Virus record (IMG/VR): IMGVR_UViG_3300025711_000247
Coordinates: 1 to 38,726 of that record
From: a virus
Direction: 5' to 3' (one strand)
DNA length: 38,726 nucleotides
Part shown: positions 31,390 to 38,726 of the stretch, in pieces
Numbering within the stretch: the stretch's first letter is position 1
Layout: each line of letters begins with the position of its first letter
The notes under the pieces: generated by a model
What the model saw: the letters and a program-made list of their open reading frames with translations, nothing else
Databases searched by the model: none
Told to the model about the DNA's origin: nothing
Translations under genes and position numbers: made by a program

Positions 31390-32660
31390 GTGTGTTTGAC
31401 CTCGATACCGGTGGACAGACCGCTCTTGATGAGGAAGCGGCTGCCAATCCGCTGAGCGTGACCGAAACTAAACCGGGCGTGTTCGATAACCTTGGCAGCG
31501 GTATCGGCAACGGCATCATGCGCGGCGGAGCGCGAGTGGGTCAGTTCATTGGCATGGCGGGCGCCGTCATCCCGATGGCGATCGATAAGGTGGCGGGTAC
31601 TGATTATACCGACGACTACTTCAAGACACTCGACGACACTGTGAATAACGCAGTGGACTATTGGACGCCCAACGCAGCGGAGACGGGCAAAGCGGGACAG
31701 ATACTCGGCGGGCTAAGTGAAATTGCATTGCCGTTGATGGCTGGTGGCGGCAATCCCACGCTGTTGATCGGTTCGCAAGAGATGGGAACTGCAACTGATC
31801 TTGTGCGGCAAGGCGTCACACCTGGCAAAGCTACTGCCGCGGGCATCGTGCAAGGGTTATCAACCGCTGTGGGACTCAAGCTGCCGTTCCTTGGTAAGTC
31901 GCTGTTAACTCGCATGGCATCCGGCGCAGCAGGAAATCTTGCTACTAATGCCGGTGCGGCAGCGATACAACACGAAATCACTGGCCTTGATCAATTCAAT
32001 CCGCTTGACCTTGAAGCACGTGCAGTGGACATCCTCACTGGCATCGCCTTCGGTGGCTTAGCGCACGTGCAGATGAAGCCCGGTGATATTGCGGCAGTTG
32101 CTGCGGCCAACGACGCCAAGCACTTTCAGCTTGATAGTGCACCGGGCAGGCCAATGGATGAAGCAAGCTCAGTGGCACATCAACAGGCTATGGAGCAGGC
32201 CATCAATGACACCATCGCAGGCGAGAAGGTCACTGCACCGGTATACGTGCAGGACGCTGCATTCGCTCCGCGTGAACTAGCCTCAGTACCAGAGTCAGTG
32301 ATTAAAGATTACGCTGATGTCGACAAGGCGGTCAAAGCTGAGCAAGGCGCGTCACTTGCGAAACAGCAGCAGGCGATCGACGAAGCTGCAGCTGCTACAA
32401 CCGCGGTAGAACCCGGATTAAAACCCGGTGAAAACTCAACCGCCACTGAAACTGATCCGATCATCACATCCGCCCAGCAAGCTGTGTTGAAAAACGATTT
32501 CCATCTGCCCACTGGCGAACTCGACGCAGAAGGCAATGCGAAGACGTCGCCGGCCAGTGAATTGCTCGCTCAGGCTGACGAACAAGTGAAGCTTGCACAG
32601 ACTGACTCCAAAGCATTTGACGCTGCAGTTAACTGCTTTCTATCTCAAGGTGGCGCATGA
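31386..32660 (+). CDS. Ejection-type protein with glycine/alanine-rich membrane-like segment (424 aa)
   Basis: The N-terminal half has long hydrophobic, glycine-rich stretches (about residues 35-75: GSGIGNGIMRGGARVGQFIGMAGAVIPMA; also about 110-170), suggesting a membrane-inserting ejection protein. The C-terminal half is charged and helical. GTG start overlaps the preceding stop as GTGA. No enzymatic motif seen. Confidence 0.65.
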   Translation: MSVFDLDTGGQTALDEEAAANPLSVTETKPGVFDNLGSGIGNGIMRGGARVGQFIGMAGAVIPMAIDKVAGTDYTDDYFKTLDDTVNNAVDYWTPNAAETGKAGQILGGLSEIALPLMAGGGNPTLLIGSQEMGTATDLVRQGVTPGKATAAGIVQGLSTAVGLKLPFLGKSLLTRMASGAAGNLATNAGAAAIQHEITGLDQFNPLDLEARAVDILTGIAFGGLAHVQMKPGDIAAVAAANDAKHFQLDSAPGRPMDEASSVAHQQAMEQAINDTIAGEKVTAPVYVQDAAFAPRELASVPESVIKDYADVDKAVKAEQGASLAKQQQAIDEAAAATTAVEPGLKPGENSTATETDPIITSAQQAVLKNDFHLPTGELDAEGNAKTSPASELLAQADEQVKLAQTDSKAFDAAVNCFLSQGGA

Positions 32661-35173
32661 AGCCGAATTGCATGCTGGAAGTCGCCAAGGCGGTCGGCCG
32701 CGCGTTAACCAACCCTGAGCTGGATGGCATCGAGGCGCGCATCACGCGTCATCTACGCGGGCTCGCCAAGCAAGATCCGAAGGCGTTCATGGCTATGGGT
32801 ACGGCTGAGCGCATGCAGCAGGCTGCTGTTGGTGCTGCACAGGAGCTGGTTGGCGAGGCGCAGTTAAAGAAACAGCGTGTTGCACTCACCGTATTGGCAC
32901 ACGATCGTATTCAAACGCAGATGAGCAATCAGCAAGCGAAGGGAATCAATAACCTCAAGGCGCTCGACCGCATCATGGCGTTCCATGCCGACGCGAAAAG
33001 CAACTTCTTGTCAGTAGAGTCGCAAGCGAATGCCATCCGAGACGACGCGCTGCGCCAGATGATCGGCACGCTCACGGCATCGAATCCAAAATGGTTTGGC
33101 CTGTTCGAGAACAGCGAAGGAATTCGCGCCATCGTCAAAGAGATATTCGGCGAAGACAGCGGCAACTCAGCGGCGAAGCAGGGCGCGAAGGAGTGGGCAG
33201 ACATCACCGCACGCCTGCGTGATCGCTTCAATCGCAATGGCGGCGACATCGGCCAGCTCGAAGACTGGGGCATGCCGCATCATCACTCACAGCTTGAAGT
33301 TGCTAAGGCCGGTCGCGAGAAATGGATTGCAGACATCACGCCGATGCTGGACCGCGAGCACTACTTCAACCCGGATGGAACCCGCATGGATGATGCGCAG
33401 TTGCACGACTTCCTCGGCAACGCATGGACCACTATTGCCACCGGTGGGGCCAACAAGGTAGAACCCGGCAAGTTTGCTGGCGGTGGTGCGCGCGCGAACC
33501 GCGGCAACGCATCACGTCAGATCCATTTCAAGGACGCCGACAGCTACATGAAGTATCAGGAAGCGTACGGCGAGCGATCGCTGTATGAAGTGCTGACACA
33601 TCACATCGAAAGCGTGGCGAAGGACATCGCACTGGTTGAGACGCTGGGCCCAAACCCTGACAACACCTTCCGCTACTTTAAAGACAAGGCTGTGCGCGAT
33701 GGCAAGCTGGCCGATCCAATCAAATCCGGCAAGCTAGACGAGGCGGCGGTCAACAGCGAAAACCTCTACAACATTGTTGCCGGTAAATCGATGCCGGTCG
33801 CCTCTGAATCGTTGGCCAAGGGATTCGACACGCTGCGCAATTGGTTGGTGGCCTCGCGCTTGGGCTCTGCTGTCATCAGTTCATTCTCGGATGAAGCCAC
33901 AATGCAGCTCACTGCCAAGCTCAACAATCTGCCAGCGATGCAGCTACTCGCGAATGAACTTAAAACGCTGAATCCAGCTAATCGCTTGGAAGAGCGCGTC
34001 GCTAATCGTGCCGGCCTGGGGTTGCGCACAATGGTGGCGTCGCTCAATCGCTTTGGGCAGACTGGTCTTCGTGATGGTTTCAGCAAGCGCCTGTCATCGG
34101 CAGTCATTCGCGTGCAAGGCTTGAATGCCATCACTGAAGCGCGCCGGCGTGCATTCGGCGTAACCATGATGTCTGCTATTGGTAGCGTGGCCAAGAATCA
34201 CAAATCGCTGTCTGCACTCGATGCGATGGATCACCGCATTCTGCTGTCGAAGGGCATCACCGAGACTGACTTCCAGGTGTGGAAGAAAGCGCAGCTTGAA
34301 AACTGGGGCGACGGCAACAACACGATGCTGACGCCTGAAAGCATTTATCGAATCCCTGACGAAGCGCTCAAAGACTTAGGCGATCCGGTGCGGCTACGCG
34401 AACAGGCTGCAACCAAGCTACTTGCTCACACGCTCGAGGAAACGGATGTCGCCGTGATTGAACCAGGCGCGAAAGAGCGATCGATGACCGGCGCAGGTTT
34501 GCAGCGTGGCACGTGGAAAGGTGAACTGGCCAAGTCATTCTTCCTGTTCAAGTCGTTTCCGCTGGCAATGATTCAACGTCACTGGAACCGCGGCATGTCG
34601 ATGCCGAACGCTGGTGGTCGTGCTGCTTATCTTGCGACTCTGATGGCGGCCACTACGGTGCTAGGCGCTGCATCGATGCAGGTCAGTGAAGTGCTAAACG
34701 GTCGCGATCCACGTTCGCTCAATCCGTCGGACAAAGGCGGCACGCGAAACTGGATTCAAGCCATGCTCAAAGGCGGATCGCTCGGCATCTATGGCGACTT
34801 CCTGTTCAGCGATGCAAGCCAATACGGCCAGAGTCCTGTCGCATCGTTCATGGGGCCAGTCGTTGGCATGGGCGAGGACGTCTTCAACCTGACGCAAGGC
34901 AATATCATGCAAGCGATGCAGGGCAAGGACACACACCTCGGGGCAGAGATTGTTAAATTCGGCAAGTCAAACACGCCAGGCGCATCGCTGTGGTACGCCA
35001 AGGCCGCGCTGGATCACTTGATATTTCACCAGCTCCAGGAGTATTACAGTCCCGGTTATCTCTCTACGATGAAGTCACGTGCACAGCGAGAATTTGGACA
35101 GCAATATTATTGGGAACCGGGCGAGGCATTGCCCGATCGTGCGCCAGACTTGGGGCGTGCGTTTGGTGAATGA
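32657..35173 (+). CDS. Large ejection (internal core) protein (838 aa)
   Basis: The 838-residue helical protein includes HHHS (about residue 210, GMPHHHSQ) and a positively charged C-terminal half. It takes the place of T7 gp16, the largest ejection protein, but no lytic transglycosylase motif is found. A C-terminal segment near 660-680 (AAYLATLMAATTVLGAASMQV) is hydrophobic and could insert into a membrane. Function inferred from position and size. Confidence 0.65.
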   Translation: MKPNCMLEVAKAVGRALTNPELDGIEARITRHLRGLAKQDPKAFMAMGTAERMQQAAVGAAQELVGEAQLKKQRVALTVLAHDRIQTQMSNQQAKGINNLKALDRIMAFHADAKSNFLSVESQANAIRDDALRQMIGTLTASNPKWFGLFENSEGIRAIVKEIFGEDSGNSAAKQGAKEWADITARLRDRFNRNGGDIGQLEDWGMPHHHSQLEVAKAGREKWIADITPMLDREHYFNPDGTRMDDAQLHDFLGNAWTTIATGGANKVEPGKFAGGGARANRGNASRQIHFKDADSYMKYQEAYGERSLYEVLTHHIESVAKDIALVETLGPNPDNTFRYFKDKAVRDGKLADPIKSGKLDEAAVNSENLYNIVAGKSMPVASESLAKGFDTLRNWLVASRLGSAVISSFSDEATMQLTAKLNNLPAMQLLANELKTLNPANRLEERVANRAGLGLRTMVASLNRFGQTGLRDGFSKRLSSAVIRVQGLNAITEARRRAFGVTMMSAIGSVAKNHKSLSALDAMDHRILLSKGITETDFQVWKKAQLENWGDGNNTMLTPESIYRIPDEALKDLGDPVRLREQAATKLLAHTLEETDVAVIEPGAKERSMTGAGLQRGTWKGELAKSFFLFKSFPLAMIQRHWNRGMSMPNAGGRAAYLATLMAATTVLGAASMQVSEVLNGRDPRSLNPSDKGGTRNWIQAMLKGGSLGIYGDFLFSDASQYGQSPVASFMGPVVGMGEDVFNLTQGNIMQAMQGKDTHLGAEIVKFGKSNTPGASLWYAKAALDHLIFHQLQEYYSPGYLSTMKSRAQREFGQQYYWEPGEALPDRAPDLGRAFGE

Positions 35174-35176
35174 CTG

Positions 35177-35383
35177 ATGCAATTTCTTTTGGTCAATTTA
35201 TTTCTATTGGGCGTCATTGCTATAGCTGCTGGATTGCTTTGGCTTATTGGCGCACTGATGTGGAAATTGGATCTGCCACCGGACGAAAATCCGATGATTT
35301 CGACCATTGGATGCGTCGCCGCTTTGATCATCACTTACTACGTATGCAAATGGATTTACGGCAAGTTCGGCAAGCGTTTCTGA
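35177..35383 (+). CDS. Two-pass small membrane protein (68 aa)
   Basis: Two hydrophobic stretches (about residues 3-28 and 42-61) flank a short acidic-proline loop (KLDLPPDENP). It follows the last ejection gene by 3 nt and ends just before late element D. A holin role is possible but unproven; the C terminus is basic (YGKFGKRF). An overlapping frame starting at 35170 is rejected. Confidence 0.65.
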   Translation: MQFLLVNLFLLGVIAIAAGLLWLIGALMWKLDLPPDENPMISTIGCVAALIITYYVCKWIYGKFGKRF

Positions 35384-35387
35384 CGCA

Positions 35388-35417
35388 TTGATTCCGTTAT
35401 TGGGTTCCCCGATGTTC
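35388..35417 (+). promoter_or_regulatory. Late-promoter element copy D
   Basis: TTGATTCCGTT (35388-35398), 12 nt, GATGTTC (35411-35417). The -10-like block ends 24 nt before the GTG at 35440. A perfect dyad CGGCCT (35417-35422)/AGGCCG (35430-35435) includes the GGAGG ribosome-binding site. Confidence 0.75.
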
Positions 35418-35439
35418 GGCCTAAATTGGAGGCCGGACA

Positions 35440-37773
35440 GTGACGATAACCAGTGCAGCATCAGAGATCGAATACGTAGGCGATGCCGTCACGGTTGCCT
35501 TTCCGATCCCCTTTCCGTTCGACACGTCAGCGGACATTAAAGTTGTTCGCGATGGCGTCACCATCACCACTGGCTTCACTATCACCGGTGGCAGTGGTAG
35601 CACCGGCACATGCACATTTGATACGGCGCCGACTGCGTTAGCGCTGATTACGCTGATCGACAATCCTGAAATCAAACAGGATCACGACTACACGCCTAAT
35701 GATCGCTTCCCAGCTGAGTCGCACGAACAGGCCCTAGATCGACTAACGCGCATAGCTAAGCGTTTGAGTGCTCGCGTTGACAGATCAATACGACTTCCTG
35801 ACGGGAATGGCGTCGATAGCGATGATCTCGAAATCGATTCAACTTTCGAAAGCATGCTACTGGGATTCGACGCTGATCTGAATCCAACGCCTGTTGCGCC
35901 CACCAGCTATGGCTCACTAACAAAAGCTATTCTCACCGCACTGGGAATTGGCAGCACTGGCATTGAATACATCCGCACCCCCGCCGAAACCGCAGCGGGC
36001 GTGACGCCGGTTAATTCTTACAAAGAACCAGGGGAACTATTACGTCAAGTAAAAAACACAACGCCAGGAACAACTCCTTGTGATGTGGGGTTTCAGGCTG
36101 CGCTTGATGCAGCCAGTGCACTTGATCCGGTTGTATCGTTCTCGCAAGAGGTGGCAATTAGCAAACCGCTGTTGCTGAAATCAACGCAGATGGATTGCTT
36201 GACGATTGACGGACACGGTCGGGTTACCTCGATCATCAATCCTTTGTTGGCCGATATAAAACAAGCGCCACAGAACGTTAATTGTTTGTTCTTCAATCAG
36301 AAGAACGCCGGGAACTTACATCTTAAGGGCTTTCGTTGTGGCCCAGATGCGCATGCATATACCGGCATCTTCATGTATTGCACGGAAGGCGGTGGCGGGG
36401 ATGCATCAGGACAAGCGCTATTCTCTGCAGTAATTGATGATTGCTGGTACTCATTCAGCACGAACAACAGCGGCATCTTCTGGGGAGGCTTCAGCAATCT
36501 AAGTGTGACGAAGTGCGTATTTGAATCAGTGAAGACTGCCTGCTTCCGCCTTGAAGGATTGGGAAATGGCGATCAGCAGTACATCGGCAATGTGATGAAT
36601 GCGTGTTATGACTCATTCATTCTGGGAACTGATGACACGCAAACCAAGGCAGACATTACGGTAGACGTGCTGCATTCCTATCAGCACCTACGCGGCCCGT
36701 TGATCGAAGCAAAGAATCTAGTTAACTGCACGTTCTCAAATATCATTGAGGAGCCAGACGCCGCAAACGTCGGCACCACTGGAATCCTCAAGTTGACGGA
36801 TTCAGCTGGTATTACTGCAGCAAACCTCACGATGAAATCACGCAGCGGAATTCCTCGTGGTTCATGCTGCTTAGAGTTCATTAATGGCGCTACCGGCACC
36901 TATACAAATGTAGTGAGTGACGCAACGACCGGTATTCGCTTCAGTGGAACAGGCGCACTAGATCTAACGTTTATCGGCTGTGACTTCTCTGGCTGTGATA
37001 ACGCAGTGCAATGGTTGTCTGGAACCCTGAGCGGCAAGGTTCGCTTCCGTAATTGTAAGTTCAACGATAGCCAGCTGTATAGCTTCATAGTATCAGCGGG
37101 CACGATGAGCTTCGACCTCACCGTATCAGATAGCGAGGTGATGAATGCAGGACTGAGCGGTACAGCTACTAATCGCAATGTTGATTTAAACACCAGTGGC
37201 AAGGTGCGTTTTATCAGTACCAAAATCGGCAAGGACAACGCCGGCGCAGCTGCCGCAAGTTTTGTTCGCGCTGTCGGTGCCGGTACGTTTGAAATCATCG
37301 ACCCAATTCCAGGCACTACTGCGCCTGCGACAGCATTCCTGGACCCAACCAATACACAAGTCGTATCACTCGATGGTGCGGATTCAAGCATGCCAGGCAT
37401 GCCTCAATTCGTGCCTATCGTTGGCGGAACTGCAACCTATACCGTGCAATCTGGCAGATGGAATACCAAGGGAAAGCGGTGCTTTTTTGAGGGACAGATA
37501 ACCATCAATGCTATTGGCACTGGTAGCGCCAGCGTCATTTCAGGACTGCCATTTGCCTCTAGCGCTACCGCCAATGCAAACGGTGGTGGCTATGTCTTTG
37601 AAGTGAACGGCTCAAGCGCGCTATTAACGGCAATGCCATCACTGTTGATCGGCACCTCGGCGACATCTGCAACGCTTAAGGGCTTCACCGCTGGCGCAGC
37701 ATCCGACGGCACGGTCAGCGTAATGACATCTGGAACGAACATTCGCTTTCAGGGGAATTATCCGCTGCCATGA
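35440..37773 (+). CDS. Tailspike/tail fibre with T7-type N-terminal anchor (777 aa)
   Basis: Residues 1-125 match the T7 tail-fibre N-terminal domain (IEYVGDAVTVAFPIPFPFDTSADIKVVRDGVTI...NDRFPAESHEQALDRLTRIAKRL), which attaches to the tail. The centre (about 200-600) reads like a parallel beta-helix, repeated turns with N, D and G (FSNLSVTKCVFESVKTACFRLEG), as in polysaccharide-degrading spikes. The C terminus is a glycine-rich beta part, perhaps for trimerisation. No catalytic residues can be assigned. It should bind or cut the surface receptor. Confidence 0.85.
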   Translation: MTITSAASEIEYVGDAVTVAFPIPFPFDTSADIKVVRDGVTITTGFTITGGSGSTGTCTFDTAPTALALITLIDNPEIKQDHDYTPNDRFPAESHEQALDRLTRIAKRLSARVDRSIRLPDGNGVDSDDLEIDSTFESMLLGFDADLNPTPVAPTSYGSLTKAILTALGIGSTGIEYIRTPAETAAGVTPVNSYKEPGELLRQVKNTTPGTTPCDVGFQAALDAASALDPVVSFSQEVAISKPLLLKSTQMDCLTIDGHGRVTSIINPLLADIKQAPQNVNCLFFNQKNAGNLHLKGFRCGPDAHAYTGIFMYCTEGGGGDASGQALFSAVIDDCWYSFSTNNSGIFWGGFSNLSVTKCVFESVKTACFRLEGLGNGDQQYIGNVMNACYDSFILGTDDTQTKADITVDVLHSYQHLRGPLIEAKNLVNCTFSNIIEEPDAANVGTTGILKLTDSAGITAANLTMKSRSGIPRGSCCLEFINGATGTYTNVVSDATTGIRFSGTGALDLTFIGCDFSGCDNAVQWLSGTLSGKVRFRNCKFNDSQLYSFIVSAGTMSFDLTVSDSEVMNAGLSGTATNRNVDLNTSGKVRFISTKIGKDNAGAAAASFVRAVGAGTFEIIDPIPGTTAPATAFLDPTNTQVVSLDGADSSMPGMPQFVPIVGGTATYTVQSGRWNTKGKRCFFEGQITINAIGTGSASVISGLPFASSATANANGGGYVFEVNGSSALLTAMPSLLIGTSATSATLKGFTAGAASDGTVSVMTSGTNIRFQGNYPLP

Positions 37774-37807
37774 TGCACATCGACCCAACACCAACCGGCG
37801 AAAAAGC

Positions 37808-38122
37808 ATGAGAGACCTATCTGAATCCGGCCTGCATCGGGCGTTAAAAGATTACGCAGAAGGTGATGACATGCATGTGCCGCGCTCAACGTTAGTTGTC
37901 GGCGCTGCATTCTGGGCTGTGCTGGTCGCAATGCAGGGCTGGGTTATCAGTCGGCAAGAATCAACTGCTGCAGCTGCTGCTGAATTACGCGGTGACGTGA
38001 AGGAGATCAAGGCTCAATTCGGCGCGCTTAAAGAAAACGTGGGCGATGTGAAGGAAGGCCAGACATCAATGGATCGCCGCCTCAGCAACATGGAACAGCG
38101 ACAGATACAGGCAACGCGATGA
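37808..38122 (+). CDS. Membrane-anchored coiled-coil protein, lysis-cassette type (104 aa)
   Basis: A membrane segment (about residues 29-47: VVGAAFWAVLVAMQGWVIS) is followed by a charged coiled coil (AAAAAELRGDVKEIKAQFGALKENVGDVKEGQTSMDRRLSNMEQ). In phage lysis cassettes such proteins are holins, spanin subunits or XhlA-like proteins; the type is not clear. Its stop overlaps the endolysin start by ATGA. Confidence 0.65.
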   Translation: MRDLSESGLHRALKDYAEGDDMHVPRSTLVVGAAFWAVLVAMQGWVISRQESTAAAAAELRGDVKEIKAQFGALKENVGDVKEGQTSMDRRLSNMEQRQIQATR

Positions 38123-38532
38123 TCAACAGCAGAAACGTAGACGACCTTGACCCGCGCGTAGCAAAGCGATGCTTCGACTTCATCGCCGCATGCCGTGAAC
38201 ACGATGTTGACATCATTATCACCAGCACCTACCGCGATAAAGATTCACAGGATGCGCTATACGCTCAAGGGCGAACCAAGCCCGGCAAGATCGTTACCAA
38301 TGCGCGCGGCGGTCAGTCATTCCACAACTACAGGCTCGCTTTCGACTTCTGCCCGATTGTTGCCGGCAAGGCGCAATGGGATGACATCGAGCTGTTTAAA
38401 AAATGCGGGTCAATTGGTGAATTGCTGGGTCTGGAATACGCCGGCAATTGGAAAAGTTTTAAAGAGTACGCACACCTTCAATGGACGGGCGGACTTTCAC
38501 TGGCTGATTTGCAAGCAGGTAAAAGACCATGA
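38119..38532 (+). CDS. Endolysin, M15 L-alanyl-D-glutamate peptidase type (T5-like)
   Basis: The zinc ligands of VanY/M15 enzymes are present: H69 and D76 in S-F-H-N-Y-R-L-A-F-D-F and H119 in EYAHLQW, with TSTYR upstream and a catalytic-acid region before it. The length (137 residues) equals T5 endolysin. It should cut the L-Ala-D-Glu bond of peptidoglycan at lysis. The position after the usual G in GLAFDF is R here. Confidence 0.9.
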   Translation: MINSRNVDDLDPRVAKRCFDFIAACREHDVDIIITSTYRDKDSQDALYAQGRTKPGKIVTNARGGQSFHNYRLAFDFCPIVAGKAQWDDIELFKKCGSIGELLGLEYAGNWKSFKEYAHLQWTGGLSLADLQAGKRP

Positions 38533-38726
38533 GCGATCAAGAGCACGGCCTGGCGCCGTCGGCATCGACTAACGCATCTGCTGTAGCTGCATTCCTGGCA
38601 GCCACCATGATGATCATCCTTGAGCGGTATGGAATACATGCGCCTGCTGGCTATGAGGCCTTACTGGGCGGCGCGATTGCCACGCTAGGTGGTTACATCC
38701 CGAATTCAGGACGTAAACGTCGATGA
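38529..38726 (+). CDS. Holin candidate (65 aa)
   Basis: The ATG overlaps the endolysin stop as ATGA. Two hydrophobic stretches (NASAVAAFLAATMMIILERYG and YEALLGGAIATLGGYI) and a basic end (NSGRKRR) fit a small phage holin. The stop is the last codon of the window, so more lysis genes (spanins) may follow outside. Confidence 0.6.
   Translation: MSDQEHGLAPSASTNASAVAAFLAATMMIILERYGIHAPAGYEALLGGAIATLGGYIPNSGRKRR

Larger units (their letters stand above)
681..38726. mobile_element. Temperate podovirus-type prophage (left end to lysis genes; right end outside window)
   Basis: A tyrosine integrase, divergent repressor/Cro-like pair, recombination and replication genes, terminase, portal, capsid, tail, ejection proteins, spike and endolysin follow in the usual order of a temperate phage. 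No gene for a tail sheath, tail tube or tape measure of a long tail is seen. T7-type connector, tubular-tail and spike-anchor genes indicate a short-tailed virion like BPP-1, BcepC6B or Xfas53. All structural genes are intact by reading frame, so the element may be functional. The left limit is placed at the tRNA-Leu-like core at 681-696; the right limit is not in the window. Confidence 0.93.

Noticed and set aside
7690-37760. Further GGGGAA half-sites, for example near 7694, 30216 and 36030
   Set aside because: They have only one arm of the operator dyad, lie in coding regions and have no promoter around them.
13569-38726. A BPP-1-type diversity-generating retroelement
   Set aside because: BPP-1-like phages may carry one, but no reverse transcriptase, no template/variable repeat pair and no lectin-type variable end is seen here. 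The repeats found are the glycine repeats only.
1-38726. CRISPR arrays, complete tRNA genes, insertion sequences, restriction or toxin-antitoxin modules
   Set aside because: No regularly spaced direct repeats, no full cloverleaf sequence, no transposase and no recognisable toxin or methyltransferase were found.

Overview
The window is the left part of a temperate podovirus-type prophage plus a short stretch of flanking chromosome. Gene content (T7-type head-tail connector/portal, Bbp19-like protein, PF19821-type capsid protein, T7 gp11/gp12/gp13-like tail genes, three large ejection-type proteins, T7-fibre N-terminal domain on the spike) points to the BPP-1/BcepC6B/Xfas53 kind of short-tailed temperate phage. 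Base composition is moderate (a little above 50% GC by eye), and the gene style suggests a beta- or gammaproteobacterial host, perhaps Xanthomonadales. The host is an inference only.

Layout. 1-412: 3' part of a short RadC-like gene and its terminator (flanking DNA or another element). 413-755: no convincing gene; it holds a 16-bp piece that reads like the 3' end of a tRNA-Leu (681-696), a good candidate for the attachment core. 756-8540: one long leftward early operon of about 20 small genes, most joined by ATGA/GTGA overlaps: AlpA-like excisionase candidate, several zinc-binding small proteins, a Lar-like protein, a cupin-like protein, the tyrosine integrase, a J-domain protein, a YqaJ exonuclease with its partner, and membrane proteins. 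8541-9530: immunity region with leftward promoter PL, a lipoprotein gene, a small peptidase-less repressor and the rightward promoter PR; five copies of one 18-bp operator (TGGGGAA-N4-TTCCCCA) control both promoters. 9531-13270: rightward early genes (Cro-like, ribbon-helix-helix-like, a structured RNA upstream of a DUF1376 replication gene, a second replication protein, a VRR-NUC-like nuclease, hypotheticals). 13282-18536: packaging and head (terminase subunits, portal, scaffold). 18728-25450: capsid, decoration, an HNH endonuclease, and surface-type proteins including an Asp-box propeller and a beta-helix protein with glycine-rich repeats. 25506-35383: tail and ejection proteins. 35440-38726: tailspike, then a lysis cassette with an M15 endolysin. 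The right attachment site is not in the window.

Regulation. The most striking feature is a four-copy element, TTGAWTCCGTT-N12-GATRTTC, with exactly 12 nt between the two blocks in every copy. It stands in front of the portal block, the major capsid gene, the tail block and the spike/lysis block, and looks like the phage's late promoter. The immunity region is also legible by eye: three operators at exactly 23-bp spacing at PR and two at PL, each over a TTGACA promoter. Other notable points are a three-way-junction RNA that would both terminate transcription and hide the ribosome-binding site of the replication gene, and a seven-residue C-terminal peptide (RPRYAVT) shared by the large terminase and the next small protein through synonymous codons.
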